The notes below the pieces were generated by a model that searched no databases, was not told where the DNA came from, and saw only the letters and a list, made by a program, of their open reading frames with translations. Positions 8,398 to 19,100 of a DNA stretch of 64,000 bases are shown piece by piece. The stretch is from the NCBI GenBank assembly GCA_038891035.1, contig JAWAEW010000003.1, positions 21,854 through 85,853 on the forward strand, read 5' to 3'. Within the stretch, counting starts at the first letter, position 1. Every line of letters starts with the position of its first letter. The position numbers and the translations under genes are program-made. The DNA is from UBA10161 sp038891035. GTDB taxonomy: Archaea > Micrarchaeota > Micrarchaeia > Anstonellales > Anstonellaceae.

Positions 8398-11157
8398 ATG
8401 CACGAATTAGATAGCAAGTGGCAAAAAAGGTGGGAAGAAGCGAGTATCTTCCAACCCAAAGCCGAAGGAGGAGAGAAATTTTACTTGACCGCTGCGTTTC
8501 CTTACCCTAATTCTCCACAACACATCGGGCATGGAAGAACATATACAATTACGGATATTTATGCAAGATATATGCGACTCAAAGGAAAAAATGTGCTTTT
8601 TCCGATGGGATTCCATGTTACTGGCACGCCGATCATAGCAATGGCAAAGCGCCTTTCGGAAAATGACCCTGAGATAATCGAAGTATTCGAAAAGATCTAT
8701 CAAATAGATTCTGCCACGTTGAAAAATTTAACAGATCCACAAAGATTGGTATCTTACTTTTCTGAAGAAATTGAATGTGGCATGAAAGAGATGGGCTATT
8801 CTATTGATTGGAGAAGAAAATTTTATTCTAGCGATAAGCACTTCAATAAATTTATCCAATGGCAGTTTGCAAAACTTATGAAAGCAGGCTATATAAAGAA
8901 AGGAGAGCATCCGGTGCCCTGGTGCCCAATTGCCAATAGTGCAATTGGAGCACACGATACTAAGGGAGATGTCGACCCACAAATAGAGGAAACAGTTTGT
9001 ATTTTGTTTGAATTTGAAGATGGATTTCTAGCTTGCGCTACTTATAGGCCAGAAACTATATACGGTGTCACAAATATATGGATAAACAAAAGTGCAACAT
9101 ACTTAAAGGCAAAGTTGGGAGAAAAAATAATTTACACCTCAAAAGATGCTTTTGAGACATTGAAAATGCAGCTTGAACTGCAAGCGGAAGAAGAGATAGC
9201 TGCAGAAAAATTGCTTGGCAAAAAAGCCAAAAATCCAGTCACGAAAGAATTCATTCCAATACTGCATGCTGATTTTGTGGTGCCTTCAGATGGAACAGGA
9301 ATTGTAATGTCAGTCCCTGCACATGCACCCTACGATTATCTTGCTTTGCGCGATTCTGAGTTAGAAGGGAAATACCCCCTAAAAGCAGTATTGAAACTTG
9401 ATGGGTTTGGGCTTTATCCGGCAAAAGAAATCTGCGAAAAGATGGGAATCAAAAATCAAAATGATCCAAAAGTAGAGATTGCAACACGTGAGCTTTACAA
9501 AAAAGAAGCGCATACTGGAGTAATGATTTGCGGAGAATTTACTGGCTTGAGCGGGGTGGAAGCCAAGCAAAAAATAAGAAAGAAAATGGTGGATGAAGGA
9601 ATTGCTATTATTCTTTATGAAATAGCAAATGGACCCATATATAGTAGATTTGGAGGCAAAATTGGCGTAAAGATTGTAAAAGACCAATGGTTTATAGATT
9701 ATGGTAATTTGCTCTGGAAAGAAAAGGCGCGGAGATGCTTAAAACAAATGAAGATTATGCCTGAAAAGATGCGGAGGGATTATGAATATACTATAGAATG
9801 GTTAAAGCAAAAGGCATGCACAAGATCTGCTGGGCTTGGAACTGCATTTCCATTTGATGAAACTAAAATGATTGAAGCTCTTTCAGATTCAACTATTTAT
9901 ATGGCTTTTTACACCATAGCCCATATTGCAAAAAACATGGAACCGGATCAGCTGACTGAAGAACTCTTTGATTATGTATTCTTAGGAAAAAGAACTGAAA
10001 ATTCCTATTTGCCACCAGAAGCAGAAAAGATGCGACAGGAGTTCCTTTATTGGTACCCATTAGATAGCAGACACTCTGCAACTGACCTCGTTCACAACCA
10101 TCTAACATTTTTTATATTCAACCATGTGGCGATATTTGAAGAACAATTTTGGCCAAAACAAATAGTTACAAACGGCTTTGTATTGATGGATGGAAAAAAA
10201 ATGAGCAAGTCCATGGGTAACATCTTGCCATTAAGAAAGGCTATTGCAAAGTGGGGGGCAGATGCTGTAAGGCTTGCTATAGTTTCTGGCGCAGACCTTT
10301 CTCAAGACACGGATTTCAATCAGCCAGCAATTGAAGGTATAATAGCTAGGATGAAATTTTTGAAAACATTGGTAGAAAAGTATGCAAAGCAAAAAGATAG
10401 GCAAGAAAAGCATCAGGTGGACTTGTGGTTGCTTTCCCGAATTCATCGAAGATGTGCAAAAGCAAGAGAAATGTATGAAAACCTCCAGATAAGGGAACTG
10501 GCGTTGGAACTCTTCTATAATACTGTCAATGATTTACAGTGGTATCTGAAGCGGACGAGCCAGCCGCAACTTAGGGAATTTTTTGAAATGTGGACACCTA
10601 TGATTTCTCCATTCATGCCACACTTTGCCGAAGAGATATGGGAAATGTTGGGGGAGAAATTTTATGTTCAGAATTCAAAATTTGTCTCAACTGCCTATAT
10701 GCCGCAATACGATGAGGATAAAATAAATAACGAAGCTGAAAAAGCAGAAGAGTTTTTGGTTAAAGTAAAAGATGATATTCAAACCATCATAAACCTTCTT
10801 AAGAAAGAGAAAGTGCAGGCCATAGATATTTATGTTGCATCAGAATGGAAAAGAAAGCTCAAGAAAATCCTGAATGAGACTAAAAACTTCGAAGTTGCGA
10901 TAAAAGAAGCAATGAAACAAGAAGATGTGAGACTTTATGCTAATGTAGTGCCTCGTATAATGCAGATATATATGAAAAGCTTGGGTGGATCAACAGAGAT
11001 TGAAAGTGCGGAGTTTGAATTACAAGCCTTGAACTCTGCTGTAGAGCTTTTTGAAGCTGAATTCGGCTGCAAAGTAAATGTAAAAATGGAAGAAGAAGCA
11101 AGCGTAGATAAGGCAAGAAATGCTTTGCCAGGTAAACCTGCAATTCATATTCTTTGA
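8398..11157 (+). CDS. leuS: Leucyl-tRNA synthetase (archaeal type)
   Basis: Class I synthetase charging tRNA-Leu. HIGH is intact at residues 42-45 within A-A-F-P-Y-P-N-S-P-Q-H-I-G-H-G-R, and K-M-S-K-S is at 601-605. The CP1 editing domain between them shows Y-R-P-E-T-I-Y-G and the G-T-G-I-V-M-S-V-P-A-H-A-P-Y-D segment expected of archaeal/eukaryotic LeuRS. Length (919) fits the family. Start ATG at 8398 gives the typical opening for this family; no clear ribosome site precedes it, so a leaderless transcript is likely. The Trm5-like gene follows after 9 bases, forming a tRNA-maturation pair. Confidence 0.95.
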   Translation: MHELDSKWQKRWEEASIFQPKAEGGEKFYLTAAFPYPNSPQHIGHGRTYTITDIYARYMRLKGKNVLFPMGFHVTGTPIIAMAKRLSENDPEIIEVFEKIYQIDSATLKNLTDPQRLVSYFSEEIECGMKEMGYSIDWRRKFYSSDKHFNKFIQWQFAKLMKAGYIKKGEHPVPWCPIANSAIGAHDTKGDVDPQIEETVCILFEFEDGFLACATYRPETIYGVTNIWINKSATYLKAKLGEKIIYTSKDAFETLKMQLELQAEEEIAAEKLLGKKAKNPVTKEFIPILHADFVVPSDGTGIVMSVPAHAPYDYLALRDSELEGKYPLKAVLKLDGFGLYPAKEICEKMGIKNQNDPKVEIATRELYKKEAHTGVMICGEFTGLSGVEAKQKIRKKMVDEGIAIILYEIANGPIYSRFGGKIGVKIVKDQWFIDYGNLLWKEKARRCLKQMKIMPEKMRRDYEYTIEWLKQKACTRSAGLGTAFPFDETKMIEALSDSTIYMAFYTIAHIAKNMEPDQLTEELFDYVFLGKRTENSYLPPEAEKMRQEFLYWYPLDSRHSATDLVHNHLTFFIFNHVAIFEEQFWPKQIVTNGFVLMDGKKMSKSMGNILPLRKAIAKWGADAVRLAIVSGADLSQDTDFNQPAIEGIIARMKFLKTLVEKYAKQKDRQEKHQVDLWLLSRIHRRCAKAREMYENLQIRELALELFYNTVNDLQWYLKRTSQPQLREFFEMWTPMISPFMPHFAEEIWEMLGEKFYVQNSKFVSTAYMPQYDEDKINNEAEKAEEFLVKVKDDIQTIINLLKKEKVQAIDIYVASEWKRKLKKILNETKNFEVAIKEAMKQEDVRLYANVVPRIMQIYMKSLGGSTEIESAEFELQALNSAVELFEAEFGCKVNVKMEEEASVDKARNALPGKPAIHIL

Positions 11158-11166
11158 AGGTGTTTT

Positions 11167-12183
11167 GTGGTCTGGTGCATAAAGGTCAAAAAAGAAGATG
11201 CTGAAAGTGTACGTCTGCAATTGATTAGCGAAGGCTTATTGGATAGCATGTATGCCCCAAAAAAAGATGGCAAATATGTCTATTTTCCAATTCTTAAGAA
11301 AAAAGAAGGGTATGATATTGTCGAGGTGGAACTCGAACACAACAAAAAAAGGGCCAAAAGTCTGCTTGACGAACTAAAAGTGGAGCTTAGCCCTGCAGAA
11401 GTGAATAAACTGATCCGCTCATTTGATATAATTGGGGATATTGCTGTAATTGATGTGCCAAATTCACTTTCTGGTAGAGAGCATATAATTGCGAGTGCCT
11501 TGCAAAAGATACATCACAATGTAAAAGTTGTAGCAAAGAAGATAGGTGCTACACAAGGAGAATATAGAATAAGGCCTGTTGAAGTTATAGCCGGTCCAAA
11601 CCGCACTACAACAGTTCACAAAGAAAGTGGCTGCAAGTTTGAACTGGACATAAACAAAGTTTATTTTTCGCCTCGGCTTTCAACCGAAAGAGATCGTATT
11701 GCGAAGCTAGTAAAGAATGATGAAACTGTGTTGGTACCATTTGCAGGTGTTGGGCCTTTTGCAATTAGAATTGCCAAGATAGTGCCTTCTTCAAAAGTAG
11801 TCGGGATAGAGATAAACACTGATGCTATAGAGTATTTTAAGAAAAACATAAAGATAAACAAGGTGTCGAATGTAAGTGTAATTTGTGGGGACGTAAAGGA
11901 AATTTTGCCAGGCGCATATGTGGATTGGGCAAGCAGAATTGTCATGCCCCTTCCAAAAGATGGCACAGGATTTTTACCTAATATAATTCCCTGCTTGAAA
12001 AAAAATGGAATGTTGCACTACTATTCCTTTGAAGATAGCAGCCAACCATATAAAGAAGCTGAATTGAAAATCCTTTCAGCTGCAGAGAAACTTGGCAGGC
12101 AAGCCAAAATAAAATTTCAACGGATTGTAAGACCGTTTTCAAAAAATATTGTGCAAGTTGTAACAGATGCAGAAATAGGCTGA
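11167..12183 (+). CDS. trm5: tRNA (guanine37-N1)-methyltransferase, Trm5 family
   Basis: SAM-dependent methylase expected to make m1G37 in tRNA. It has the Trm5 layout: a small N-terminal domain of about 65 residues, the linker domain with R-S-F-D-I-I-G-D-I-A-V, and a Rossmann domain with the SAM-binding F-A-G-V-G-P-F-A-I-R-I-A-K. The family's Asn-Leu-Pro catalytic/recognition motif reads Met-Pro-Leu-Pro here (Pro at about residue 261), so the usual Asn is replaced. Start is GTG with GAAGGTG just upstream; the gene follows leuS after 9 bases and probably shares its transcript. Confidence 0.85.
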   Translation: MVWCIKVKKEDAESVRLQLISEGLLDSMYAPKKDGKYVYFPILKKKEGYDIVEVELEHNKKRAKSLLDELKVELSPAEVNKLIRSFDIIGDIAVIDVPNSLSGREHIIASALQKIHHNVKVVAKKIGATQGEYRIRPVEVIAGPNRTTTVHKESGCKFELDINKVYFSPRLSTERDRIAKLVKNDETVLVPFAGVGPFAIRIAKIVPSSKVVGIEINTDAIEYFKKNIKINKVSNVSVICGDVKEILPGAYVDWASRIVMPLPKDGTGFLPNIIPCLKKNGMLHYYSFEDSSQPYKEAELKILSAAEKLGRQAKIKFQRIVRPFSKNIVQVVTDAEIG

Positions 12184-12194
12184 GTATCCTGTAG

Positions 12195-12204
12195 CTTTAT
12201 AAAT
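12195..12204 (+). promoter_or_regulatory. TATA box for the glycogen synthase gene
   Basis: CTTTATAAAT is centred about 26 bases before the ATG at 12225, the archaeal TATA spacing for a leaderless or nearly leaderless transcript. Confidence 0.6.
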
Positions 12205-12224
12205 GATAAAAGAGAGCTTGAATC

Positions 12225-14051
12225 ATGGGCAAAAGCCAAGAGCTTTTTCTTATTGAAGTATCATCGGAAGCGGGTAGAAAAATAGGAGGGATATACACAG
12301 TTTTGAGAAGTAAGGCACATTATCTTCAAAAGAAACTAAAGGATAAATATTTGCTTATCGGTGTTCTTGATGAGAGATGCAACGAGGAAATAGAGTTGTG
12401 TCAGCCGGAAGCAAAGATGAAAAAAGCATTTGATGAGCTAGATGAAGAAGGGATTCAGTGTAGATATGGAAGATGGATTTATGGGCATGATGCAAAAATC
12501 ATATGCATAAATGCAAAGCCGGCTGGAGAAAAAATAGTTGAGTATTCAAATGACACAACCCTGCAAAAAGACAGACAGGCAAATTATTTCAAGTATTTAC
12601 TTTGGAAGCATTTTGGAATTGATTCTTTGATGGAAAAGAGCTGGGATTTTACAGAGAACGTGGTGTGGGGATTTGGAGTAGGAATGCTTCTTGAAAAGCT
12701 TTTGAAACATGGAATTGTTAAAAAAGAAAACACTGTTCTTCATTTTCACGAATGGATTTCAGCTGCTGGGCTGCTTTATTGCAAAATGAAAAGAATTCAG
12801 ATTCCAACTGTTTTTACTACACATGCAACTGTGCTAGGAAGAACTATGGCATCTGCGGGTGTAGATGTCTGCGAAGAAGCCCGGAAAACGTCTGAACCGA
12901 TACCCCTTAATGTTGCTTACACCTATAGAGTTGAGGGAAAACACCAATTAGAGGCAGCAGCTGCAAAAGAATGTACCGTTTTCACTACCGTGAGTGAGAC
13001 CGTTGCTGAAGAAGTAAAGTATATATTAGGGCGATATCCAGATGTGATAACAGTAAATGGCATCGAAATTCCAAGTAGAAAATCTGGAGTGGAGGAGGCA
13101 AAATTTGCAGAGTATATCCGCAAAGAACTCTTGCAGTTCGTAGAAGCATGCTTTATCAGCTATTATAAGCAAAGCTACAGCAATCCTTTGCTTGTTTATA
13201 TATCAGGAAGGTATGAATTTTTGAACAAGGGATTTGATGTATACATTGAAGCTTTAGGGAAGCTAAATCAGAGGCTAAAAAGTAAGAAATACAATAAAAA
13301 AAGAGTATTTGCCTTTATTTTTGCTCCAAGCTCAGTAAAGTCACCCAAGATTTCAATAATAAAGAATTATCTTTTGCTTGACAAAATAATGGAAGTTCTC
13401 GAGCATCTCCCGGCAAAAAGAATCAAAGAGTATGAAAATCTTCATGATATGATTGCAAGCTTGGAGGGGGAAATGAAACATGACATTGAAAATATGGCAA
13501 AAGGTTTTGTAAAGGATGGAGAAAAACCACATATTAACTGCTATGACTTATCTTACCAAAATGATGCAATAATAAATGCCTGTGTTGCAAACGGCCTTGA
13601 TAACAGAGAAGAAAATGTAGTAAAGGTGCTCTTTTATCCAACTTATATGAAGCCCAATGATGGACTGATGAATTTGAATTATTATGATGTGATAGCTGCG
13701 ATGGATGTAGGTGTTTTTCCATCAAGATATGAGCCTTTCGGATACACGCCAGTAGAGGCCGCTATCAAAAGAGGAGTTGCAATTACTTCTGATATGACTG
13801 GATTTGGGAGATACATTGCCAGCAAGCGCGGCAAAGGAATTTATGTGTTGAAGATGGCTGGCATAGAAAAGGGAAAAGTTACTGACGAGCTTGCAGATAT
13901 ACTCGAAAGGATATACTACCTTTCTCCCAATAAGCTCAAGGAACTAAAAGAAAATGCATTTAAGATGTCAAAATATTTAGATTGGAATCTACTTGTAAAG
14001 AATTATTTTGAAGCTTATGCTCTGGCAAGAAAAAAGTCAGCCAGAAAGTAG
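12225..14051 (+). CDS. Glycogen synthase-like glycosyltransferase (GT3, eukaryote-type)
   Basis: A 608-residue glycosyltransferase predicted to extend an alpha-1,4-glucan from a nucleotide sugar. The N-terminus E-V-S-S-E-A-G-R-K-I-G-G-I-Y-T-V-L-R-S-K matches the opening of animal and fungal glycogen synthases (Lys of the K-x-G-G-I-Y loop). The C-terminal half has the donor-site segment F-P-S-R-Y-E-P-F-G-Y-T-P-V-E-A-A with the E-x7-E type arrangement, followed by T-S-D-M-T-G-F-G. This assigns it to GT3 rather than bacterial GT5. It has its own TATA box. No phosphorylase or branching enzyme is nearby, so the glucan pathway is not completed in this window. Confidence 0.85.
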   Translation: MGKSQELFLIEVSSEAGRKIGGIYTVLRSKAHYLQKKLKDKYLLIGVLDERCNEEIELCQPEAKMKKAFDELDEEGIQCRYGRWIYGHDAKIICINAKPAGEKIVEYSNDTTLQKDRQANYFKYLLWKHFGIDSLMEKSWDFTENVVWGFGVGMLLEKLLKHGIVKKENTVLHFHEWISAAGLLYCKMKRIQIPTVFTTHATVLGRTMASAGVDVCEEARKTSEPIPLNVAYTYRVEGKHQLEAAAAKECTVFTTVSETVAEEVKYILGRYPDVITVNGIEIPSRKSGVEEAKFAEYIRKELLQFVEACFISYYKQSYSNPLLVYISGRYEFLNKGFDVYIEALGKLNQRLKSKKYNKKRVFAFIFAPSSVKSPKISIIKNYLLLDKIMEVLEHLPAKRIKEYENLHDMIASLEGEMKHDIENMAKGFVKDGEKPHINCYDLSYQNDAIINACVANGLDNREENVVKVLFYPTYMKPNDGLMNLNYYDVIAAMDVGVFPSRYEPFGYTPVEAAIKRGVAITSDMTGFGRYIASKRGKGIYVLKMAGIEKGKVTDELADILERIYYLSPNKLKELKENAFKMSKYLDWNLLVKNYFEAYALARKKSARK

Positions 14052-14108
14052 TAATAGCATCCAAGACAAGACGTAAAATGAACGTATTGCATATCCCTTT
14101 AAATTTTT

Positions 14109-15212
14109 TTGGTTGGTATCAGTAAGCCTTGGGTTATTGTGGAGCCTGCAAAAAAAGCTGTCCTGGTTTTAGCTGACGGCTCCATCTTTTTTGGCAGGGG
14201 CTTTGGAGCATACGGAAGAAGAGTTGGCGAGATAGTATTCACTACGAATATGACAGGCTATGAAGAATCCTTAACTGATCCTTCTTATGCAGGACAGATA
14301 CTGGTTTCCACTTATCCTCTTATTGGAAACTACGGAATGCATTCGGCTAGCAGAGAAAGCCACAAAATACAAGTCGAAGGCTATGCGATAAGGGAGCTTT
14401 GCCATCATCCTCATCACCAAAAAAGCGAAGCTAATCTTGCAAAAAAAATGGAGGATGAAGGTGTGCCAGGAATTTATGGAATTGACACTCGACAGATTGC
14501 CAAGATAATTCGCGAAAATGGAGTTATGTCTGCTTGCATCTCTGTCTATGAAAAAGAAGAAGATATACGTAAGCTAATGGAGATGGCAAAGGCGCATGAT
14601 TATGCAAAGATAAATTTTGTCGAAAAAGTATCAACAAAGGAAGCGATAATTTATGGCAATGGGAGCAAGAGGGTTGTGCTGATTGATTATGGGGTAAAAA
14701 TGGGGATTGTTAGAGAGCTTGTTGCTCGAGGCTGTGAAGTGGTAGTTGTGCCATTTTCCACTACAGCAGAAGAAGTAAAATCATATGAGCCCGCAGGAGT
14801 TGTTGCATCCAATGGGCCCGGAGACCCTGCACTTATGAAAAATGAAAGCGAACAGCTGAAAAAATTGTTTGATTTTCCTTTGTTTGGTATTTGCCTTGGA
14901 AATCAATTGCTTGCCCAGGCAGTTGGTGCGTCCACCTATAAACTAAAATTTGGACATCGCGGAGGGAATCACCCCGTACTTAACCTCAAGACAGGTAAAG
15001 TTGTAATAACAACACAAAACCACGGATATGCTGTAGAACAAAAAACCCTGCCAAACGATTTTGAAGTTACCCACGTCAATCTGATTGACCAAACAGTGGA
15101 AGGGATTGCGCACCGTGACCTTCCTATATTTGCGGTTCAGTACCATCCCGAAGCAAACCCCGGCCCATGCGATTCAAAATACCTATTTGACGAATTTGTA
15201 AAATTGTTGTAG
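14109..15212 (+). CDS. carA: Carbamoyl-phosphate synthase small (glutaminase) subunit
   Basis: Glutamine amidotransferase subunit supplying ammonia to CarB. An N-terminal CarA domain (A-V-L-V-L-A-D-G-S-I-F-F-G-R-G-F-G onward) is followed by a class I GATase domain with nucleophile Cys at about 262 (F-G-I-C-L-G-N-Q) and the His/Glu pair in Q-Y-H-P-E-A-N-P-G-P near the end. The TTG at 14109 is the outermost start; a GTG at 14139 fits the family N-terminus better and lies about 38 bases after a CTTTAAATTT box near 14096-14105. It begins the carA-argF-carB operon, with argF 8 bases downstream. Confidence 0.95.
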   Translation: MVGISKPWVIVEPAKKAVLVLADGSIFFGRGFGAYGRRVGEIVFTTNMTGYEESLTDPSYAGQILVSTYPLIGNYGMHSASRESHKIQVEGYAIRELCHHPHHQKSEANLAKKMEDEGVPGIYGIDTRQIAKIIRENGVMSACISVYEKEEDIRKLMEMAKAHDYAKINFVEKVSTKEAIIYGNGSKRVVLIDYGVKMGIVRELVARGCEVVVVPFSTTAEEVKSYEPAGVVASNGPGDPALMKNESEQLKKLFDFPLFGICLGNQLLAQAVGASTYKLKFGHRGGNHPVLNLKTGKVVITTQNHGYAVEQKTLPNDFEVTHVNLIDQTVEGIAHRDLPIFAVQYHPEANPGPCDSKYLFDEFVKLL

Positions 15213-15220
15213 GTGATCAG

Positions 15221-16123
15221 ATGAATTTACTATCAATAATGGATTTAGAGAAAAATGAAATAGAAGGATATCTTTCTCTTGCGGCTGAAATAAAGGCTTC
15301 ACCTGCAAAATATAGTGAGAGCCTAAAGGGCAAAACGCTTGCAATGGTTTTCGAAAAGCCCTCAACAAGAACACGCGTCTCTTTTGAAGTTGGGATGACG
15401 CAACTTGGAGGGTATGCAATTTACCTTGATTTTACTTCAACTCAGCTTTCCAGAGGAGAGAGTATACGAGATACTGCAAAGACTCTGGCAAGATATGTTG
15501 ACATAATCATGGCTCGGCTATACAAACATGAAAGCTTGATTGAAATTGCAAAATATGCTGATGTGCCTGTGATAAATGGACTTACAGACGTAGAGCATCC
15601 GTGTCAGGCTCTTTCTGATCTTCTAACTATGAAAGAAAAGGGCAAGCTGAAAAAAGGGGCAAAATTTGCATTTGTAGGGGATTGTGGCTTTAATATGGCA
15701 AATTCCCTTCTTCTTGCATGCTCGAAAGAAGGGATGGAAGTAGCTTTGGTATGTCCAAAAGGATATCCTCCAAACCGTGTATACGTTGATGAAGCAAGAA
15801 AATATTCTGAAGTAAATATTTTTCATGACCCAAAAGAAGGTGTAGCCGGTGCCGATGTCATCTATACAGATACGTGGATTTCCATGGGAATGGAAGAGGA
15901 GAAGGCTGAAAGGCTGAAAGCCTTTGCGCCATTTCAGCTAAATTCAGATTTAGTCAAGCACGCAGAAAATGACGCCATTGTAATGCATTGCCTTCCAGCC
16001 CACAGAGGTATGGAAATAACTGATGAAGTAATAGATGGAAAGCATTCTGTAGTTTTTGACCAGGCAGAAAATAGATTGCACATGCAAAAGGCAATAATGC
16101 TTAGGCTGCTGGGCAAGGCATAA
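15221..16123 (+). CDS. argF: Ornithine carbamoyltransferase
   Basis: Transfers the carbamoyl group to ornithine, giving citrulline. Carbamoyl-phosphate loop S-T-R-T-R is at residues 48-52, H-P-C-Q at 126-129 (OTC-type; aspartate carbamoyltransferases have H-P-T-Q), the ornithine-binding D-T-W-I-S-M-G at 217-223, and H-C-L-P at 256-259. These distinguish it from PyrB. 300 residues is the normal length. It sits between carA and carB with gaps of 8 and 18 bases, so carbamoyl phosphate synthesis is directly coupled to its use here. No other arginine gene is in the window. Confidence 0.93.
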   Translation: MNLLSIMDLEKNEIEGYLSLAAEIKASPAKYSESLKGKTLAMVFEKPSTRTRVSFEVGMTQLGGYAIYLDFTSTQLSRGESIRDTAKTLARYVDIIMARLYKHESLIEIAKYADVPVINGLTDVEHPCQALSDLLTMKEKGKLKKGAKFAFVGDCGFNMANSLLLACSKEGMEVALVCPKGYPPNRVYVDEARKYSEVNIFHDPKEGVAGADVIYTDTWISMGMEEEKAERLKAFAPFQLNSDLVKHAENDAIVMHCLPAHRGMEITDEVIDGKHSVVFDQAENRLHMQKAIMLRLLGKA

Positions 16124-16141
16124 CCGAAAGGTGATGGGTCT

Positions 16142-19100
16142 GTGGCAAAAAAAAGTTGCCGGAAAGTGTTAGTAATAGGTTCTGGCCCAATTGTCATAGG
16201 CCAAGCTGCTGAATTTGACTATTCTGGGTCTCAAGCATGCGCCTCACTGAGGGCCGAAGGAGTAGAAGTTGTAGTTGTAAATTCTAATCCTGCAACGATT
16301 CAGACAGACAGTGAAGTAGCAGATATTGTCTATATAGAGCCACTTAGATGTGATATAATCGAAAAGATCATAGAACGTGAAAGACCAGATGGCCTTATTG
16401 CAACTATGGGCGGGCAAACTGCTTTGAATTTGGCAGTAGAGTTGCATGAAAAAGGCGTATTGCAAAAATACGGAATAGAAATACTTGGCACGGGTATAGA
16501 ATCTATAAGACTTGCTGAAGATCGAGGGGAATTCAAAAAGCTGATGCAAAGGATTGGCGAGCCTGTGCCTGAAAGCATTGCTGCAAATAGCATTGAAGAA
16601 GCTGAAGATTTTGCAAGAAATCATCCATTTCCGCTTATTTTGAGGCCAGCATACACACTCGGGGGAACTGGAGGTGGCATTGCACACAATTTTGATGAAT
16701 TAAGAAAGCTTTTTGAACTAGGAATCAATCTTTCGCCGGTTCATCAGGTATTGATAGAAGAATCTGTTCTTGGATGGGGGGAATTCGAGTATGAGATGAT
16801 GAGAGACTGCTATGATAACTGCATAACTATTTGCAACATGGAAAACGTTGACCCGATGGGAATACATACCGGCGAATCGGTAGTAGTTGCTCCATCGCAA
16901 ACCCTCACGGACGATGAGCACCAGATGCTAAGAAGCGCTGCGATTAAGATAATTCGGGCGCTGAAAATAGAAGGCGGCTGCAATATACAGTTTGCTCTCA
17001 ACCAAAAAACAGGGAAATATTTTGTAATCGAAGTAAATCCTCGCCTGTCGCGCTCGTCTGCTTTGGCTTCAAAAGCAACCGGCTACCCTATTGCAAGGGT
17101 GGCTGCAAAAATTGCACTTGGATTAGGATTGCATGAGATTAAGAATGCGGTCACTAGAACTACGCCTGCGGCATTTGAGCCTTCGCTGGACTATTGCGTT
17201 GTAAAGATACCTAGATGGCCTTTTGACAAGATACCCGAAGGAGACAGAATTATAGGAACACAAATGAAATCTACAGGAGAAACAATGGCAATAGGCAGGA
17301 CGTTTGAGGAAGCTTTCGGCAAAGCGCTTCGCTCAGTTGAGATGAAGCCTCCTCAGCTAAAGGCAGAAGAATTGGAATTTCATCTTTCCGCTCCTACGGA
17401 TTTGCGCATATATGCAATCTTAGAGGCTTTAAGAAAAGGATGGAGTAAAGAAAAGATTCATCAACTCACAAATATCCACCCCTGGTTTATCGATCGTTTC
17501 GAAGCATACGTCCAAATGGAAAAGAGACTAAAAATGGAGCCTTTTGACACAAAAATACTTTATGAAGCAAAAAGGATGGGTTACTCTGATGAACAGATTG
17601 CGCGGATAATAGGGCACGAAACTGAGTGGATTAGGCAGATGAGGAAAAAGGCAGGGATCGTTCCTGTTTACAAGATGGTTGATACCTGTGCTGCAGAATT
17701 TGCAGCATCCACGCCGTATTATTATTCTACCTATGAAAGTGAAAATGAAAGTATACCTACCCAACGAAGAAAGGTTCTAATTATTGGAAGCGGACCTATT
17801 AGAATAGGTCAAGGGATTGAGTTTGACTATTGCTGCTGCCATGCTGCATTTGCACTCAAAGAAATGGGAATAGAGGCAATAATGATAAACAACAATCCAG
17901 AAACAGTAAGTACTGATTTTGACACTTCTGACAAACTTTACTTTGAACCTTTAACATATGAAGATGTGATGAATGTAATTGAGCATGAGAAGCCAGAGGG
18001 AGTTATTGTCCAATTTGGAGGCCAAACTTCGATAAACCTTGCACAAAAGCTTGAGATGGCAGGGGTAAAGATACTCGGCACTTCAGCCGAAGGTATAGAT
18101 ATTGCAGAAGACCGGGAAAAATTCAAGCAGCTTTTGCATCGTTTGGAAATCAGGCAGCCTGAGAACGCAACTGCCACTACTGAGGAGGAAGCAGTTGTTG
18201 CAGCAGCAAGGATTGGTTATCCTGTAATTGTTCGCCCAAGCTATGTGATTGCAGGAAGAGGAATGCAAATTGTGTACGATGAAGCGAGCCTTCGCAGCTA
18301 TATAAGAGAGGCAGTAGAAGTCAGCGAAAAAAGGCCTGTTTTAATTGACAAATATATAGAAAAAGCAATAGAGTGCGAAATAGATGGAGTAGCCGATGGG
18401 AAGCGATTATTTGTCGGGGGGATAATGGAGCACGTAGAAAGAGCAGGTGTTCATTCTGGGGATGCAATCAATGTAATTCCTTGTGTTAAGCTGAAAAAAG
18501 AAGTTCAAGAAAAGATTATCGAATATTCCGAAAAAATTGCGCTTGCCCTAGGGACTATTGGAGCGATAAACATCCAATATGTAGTCCAAAATGACGTAAT
18601 TTATGTGCTTGAAGCAAATCCAAGGGCAAGCAGGACCATGCCTTTTCTATCGAAAGCGATAAGCATTCCGCTTGTAAAAGTTGCAACCAAAGTAATTCTT
18701 GGTAAAACCTTGGATGAGCTGGGGCTTTTTGAAACACCGCGGATGAAGCATTATTGCGTAAAGGGAGTTGCATTCCCCTTTCTCAAAATACCAGGAACAG
18801 ATATTGTTCTTGGCCCAGAGATGCGATCCACTGGAGAGAGTATGGGTGCAGATTTTGAATTTTCTTCTGCTTTGTGGAAAGCGCTTTTAGGAGCTGGACT
18901 CAAAATACCAGAAAGCGGCGGGGTGGCAATAAGTCTAAAAGATGGAGATAAGGAAAGAGCAGGACCTCTTGCTGCCAAACTTGAAGAACTTGGATTTTCG
19001 ATATATGCGACTCCAACTACTGCAATGTTTTTAGGCGGCAGGGCGAGAGTCTTAAAGAAGATGTCTGAGGGTGAGCCAAATATAGTCACAGAAATAAAAA

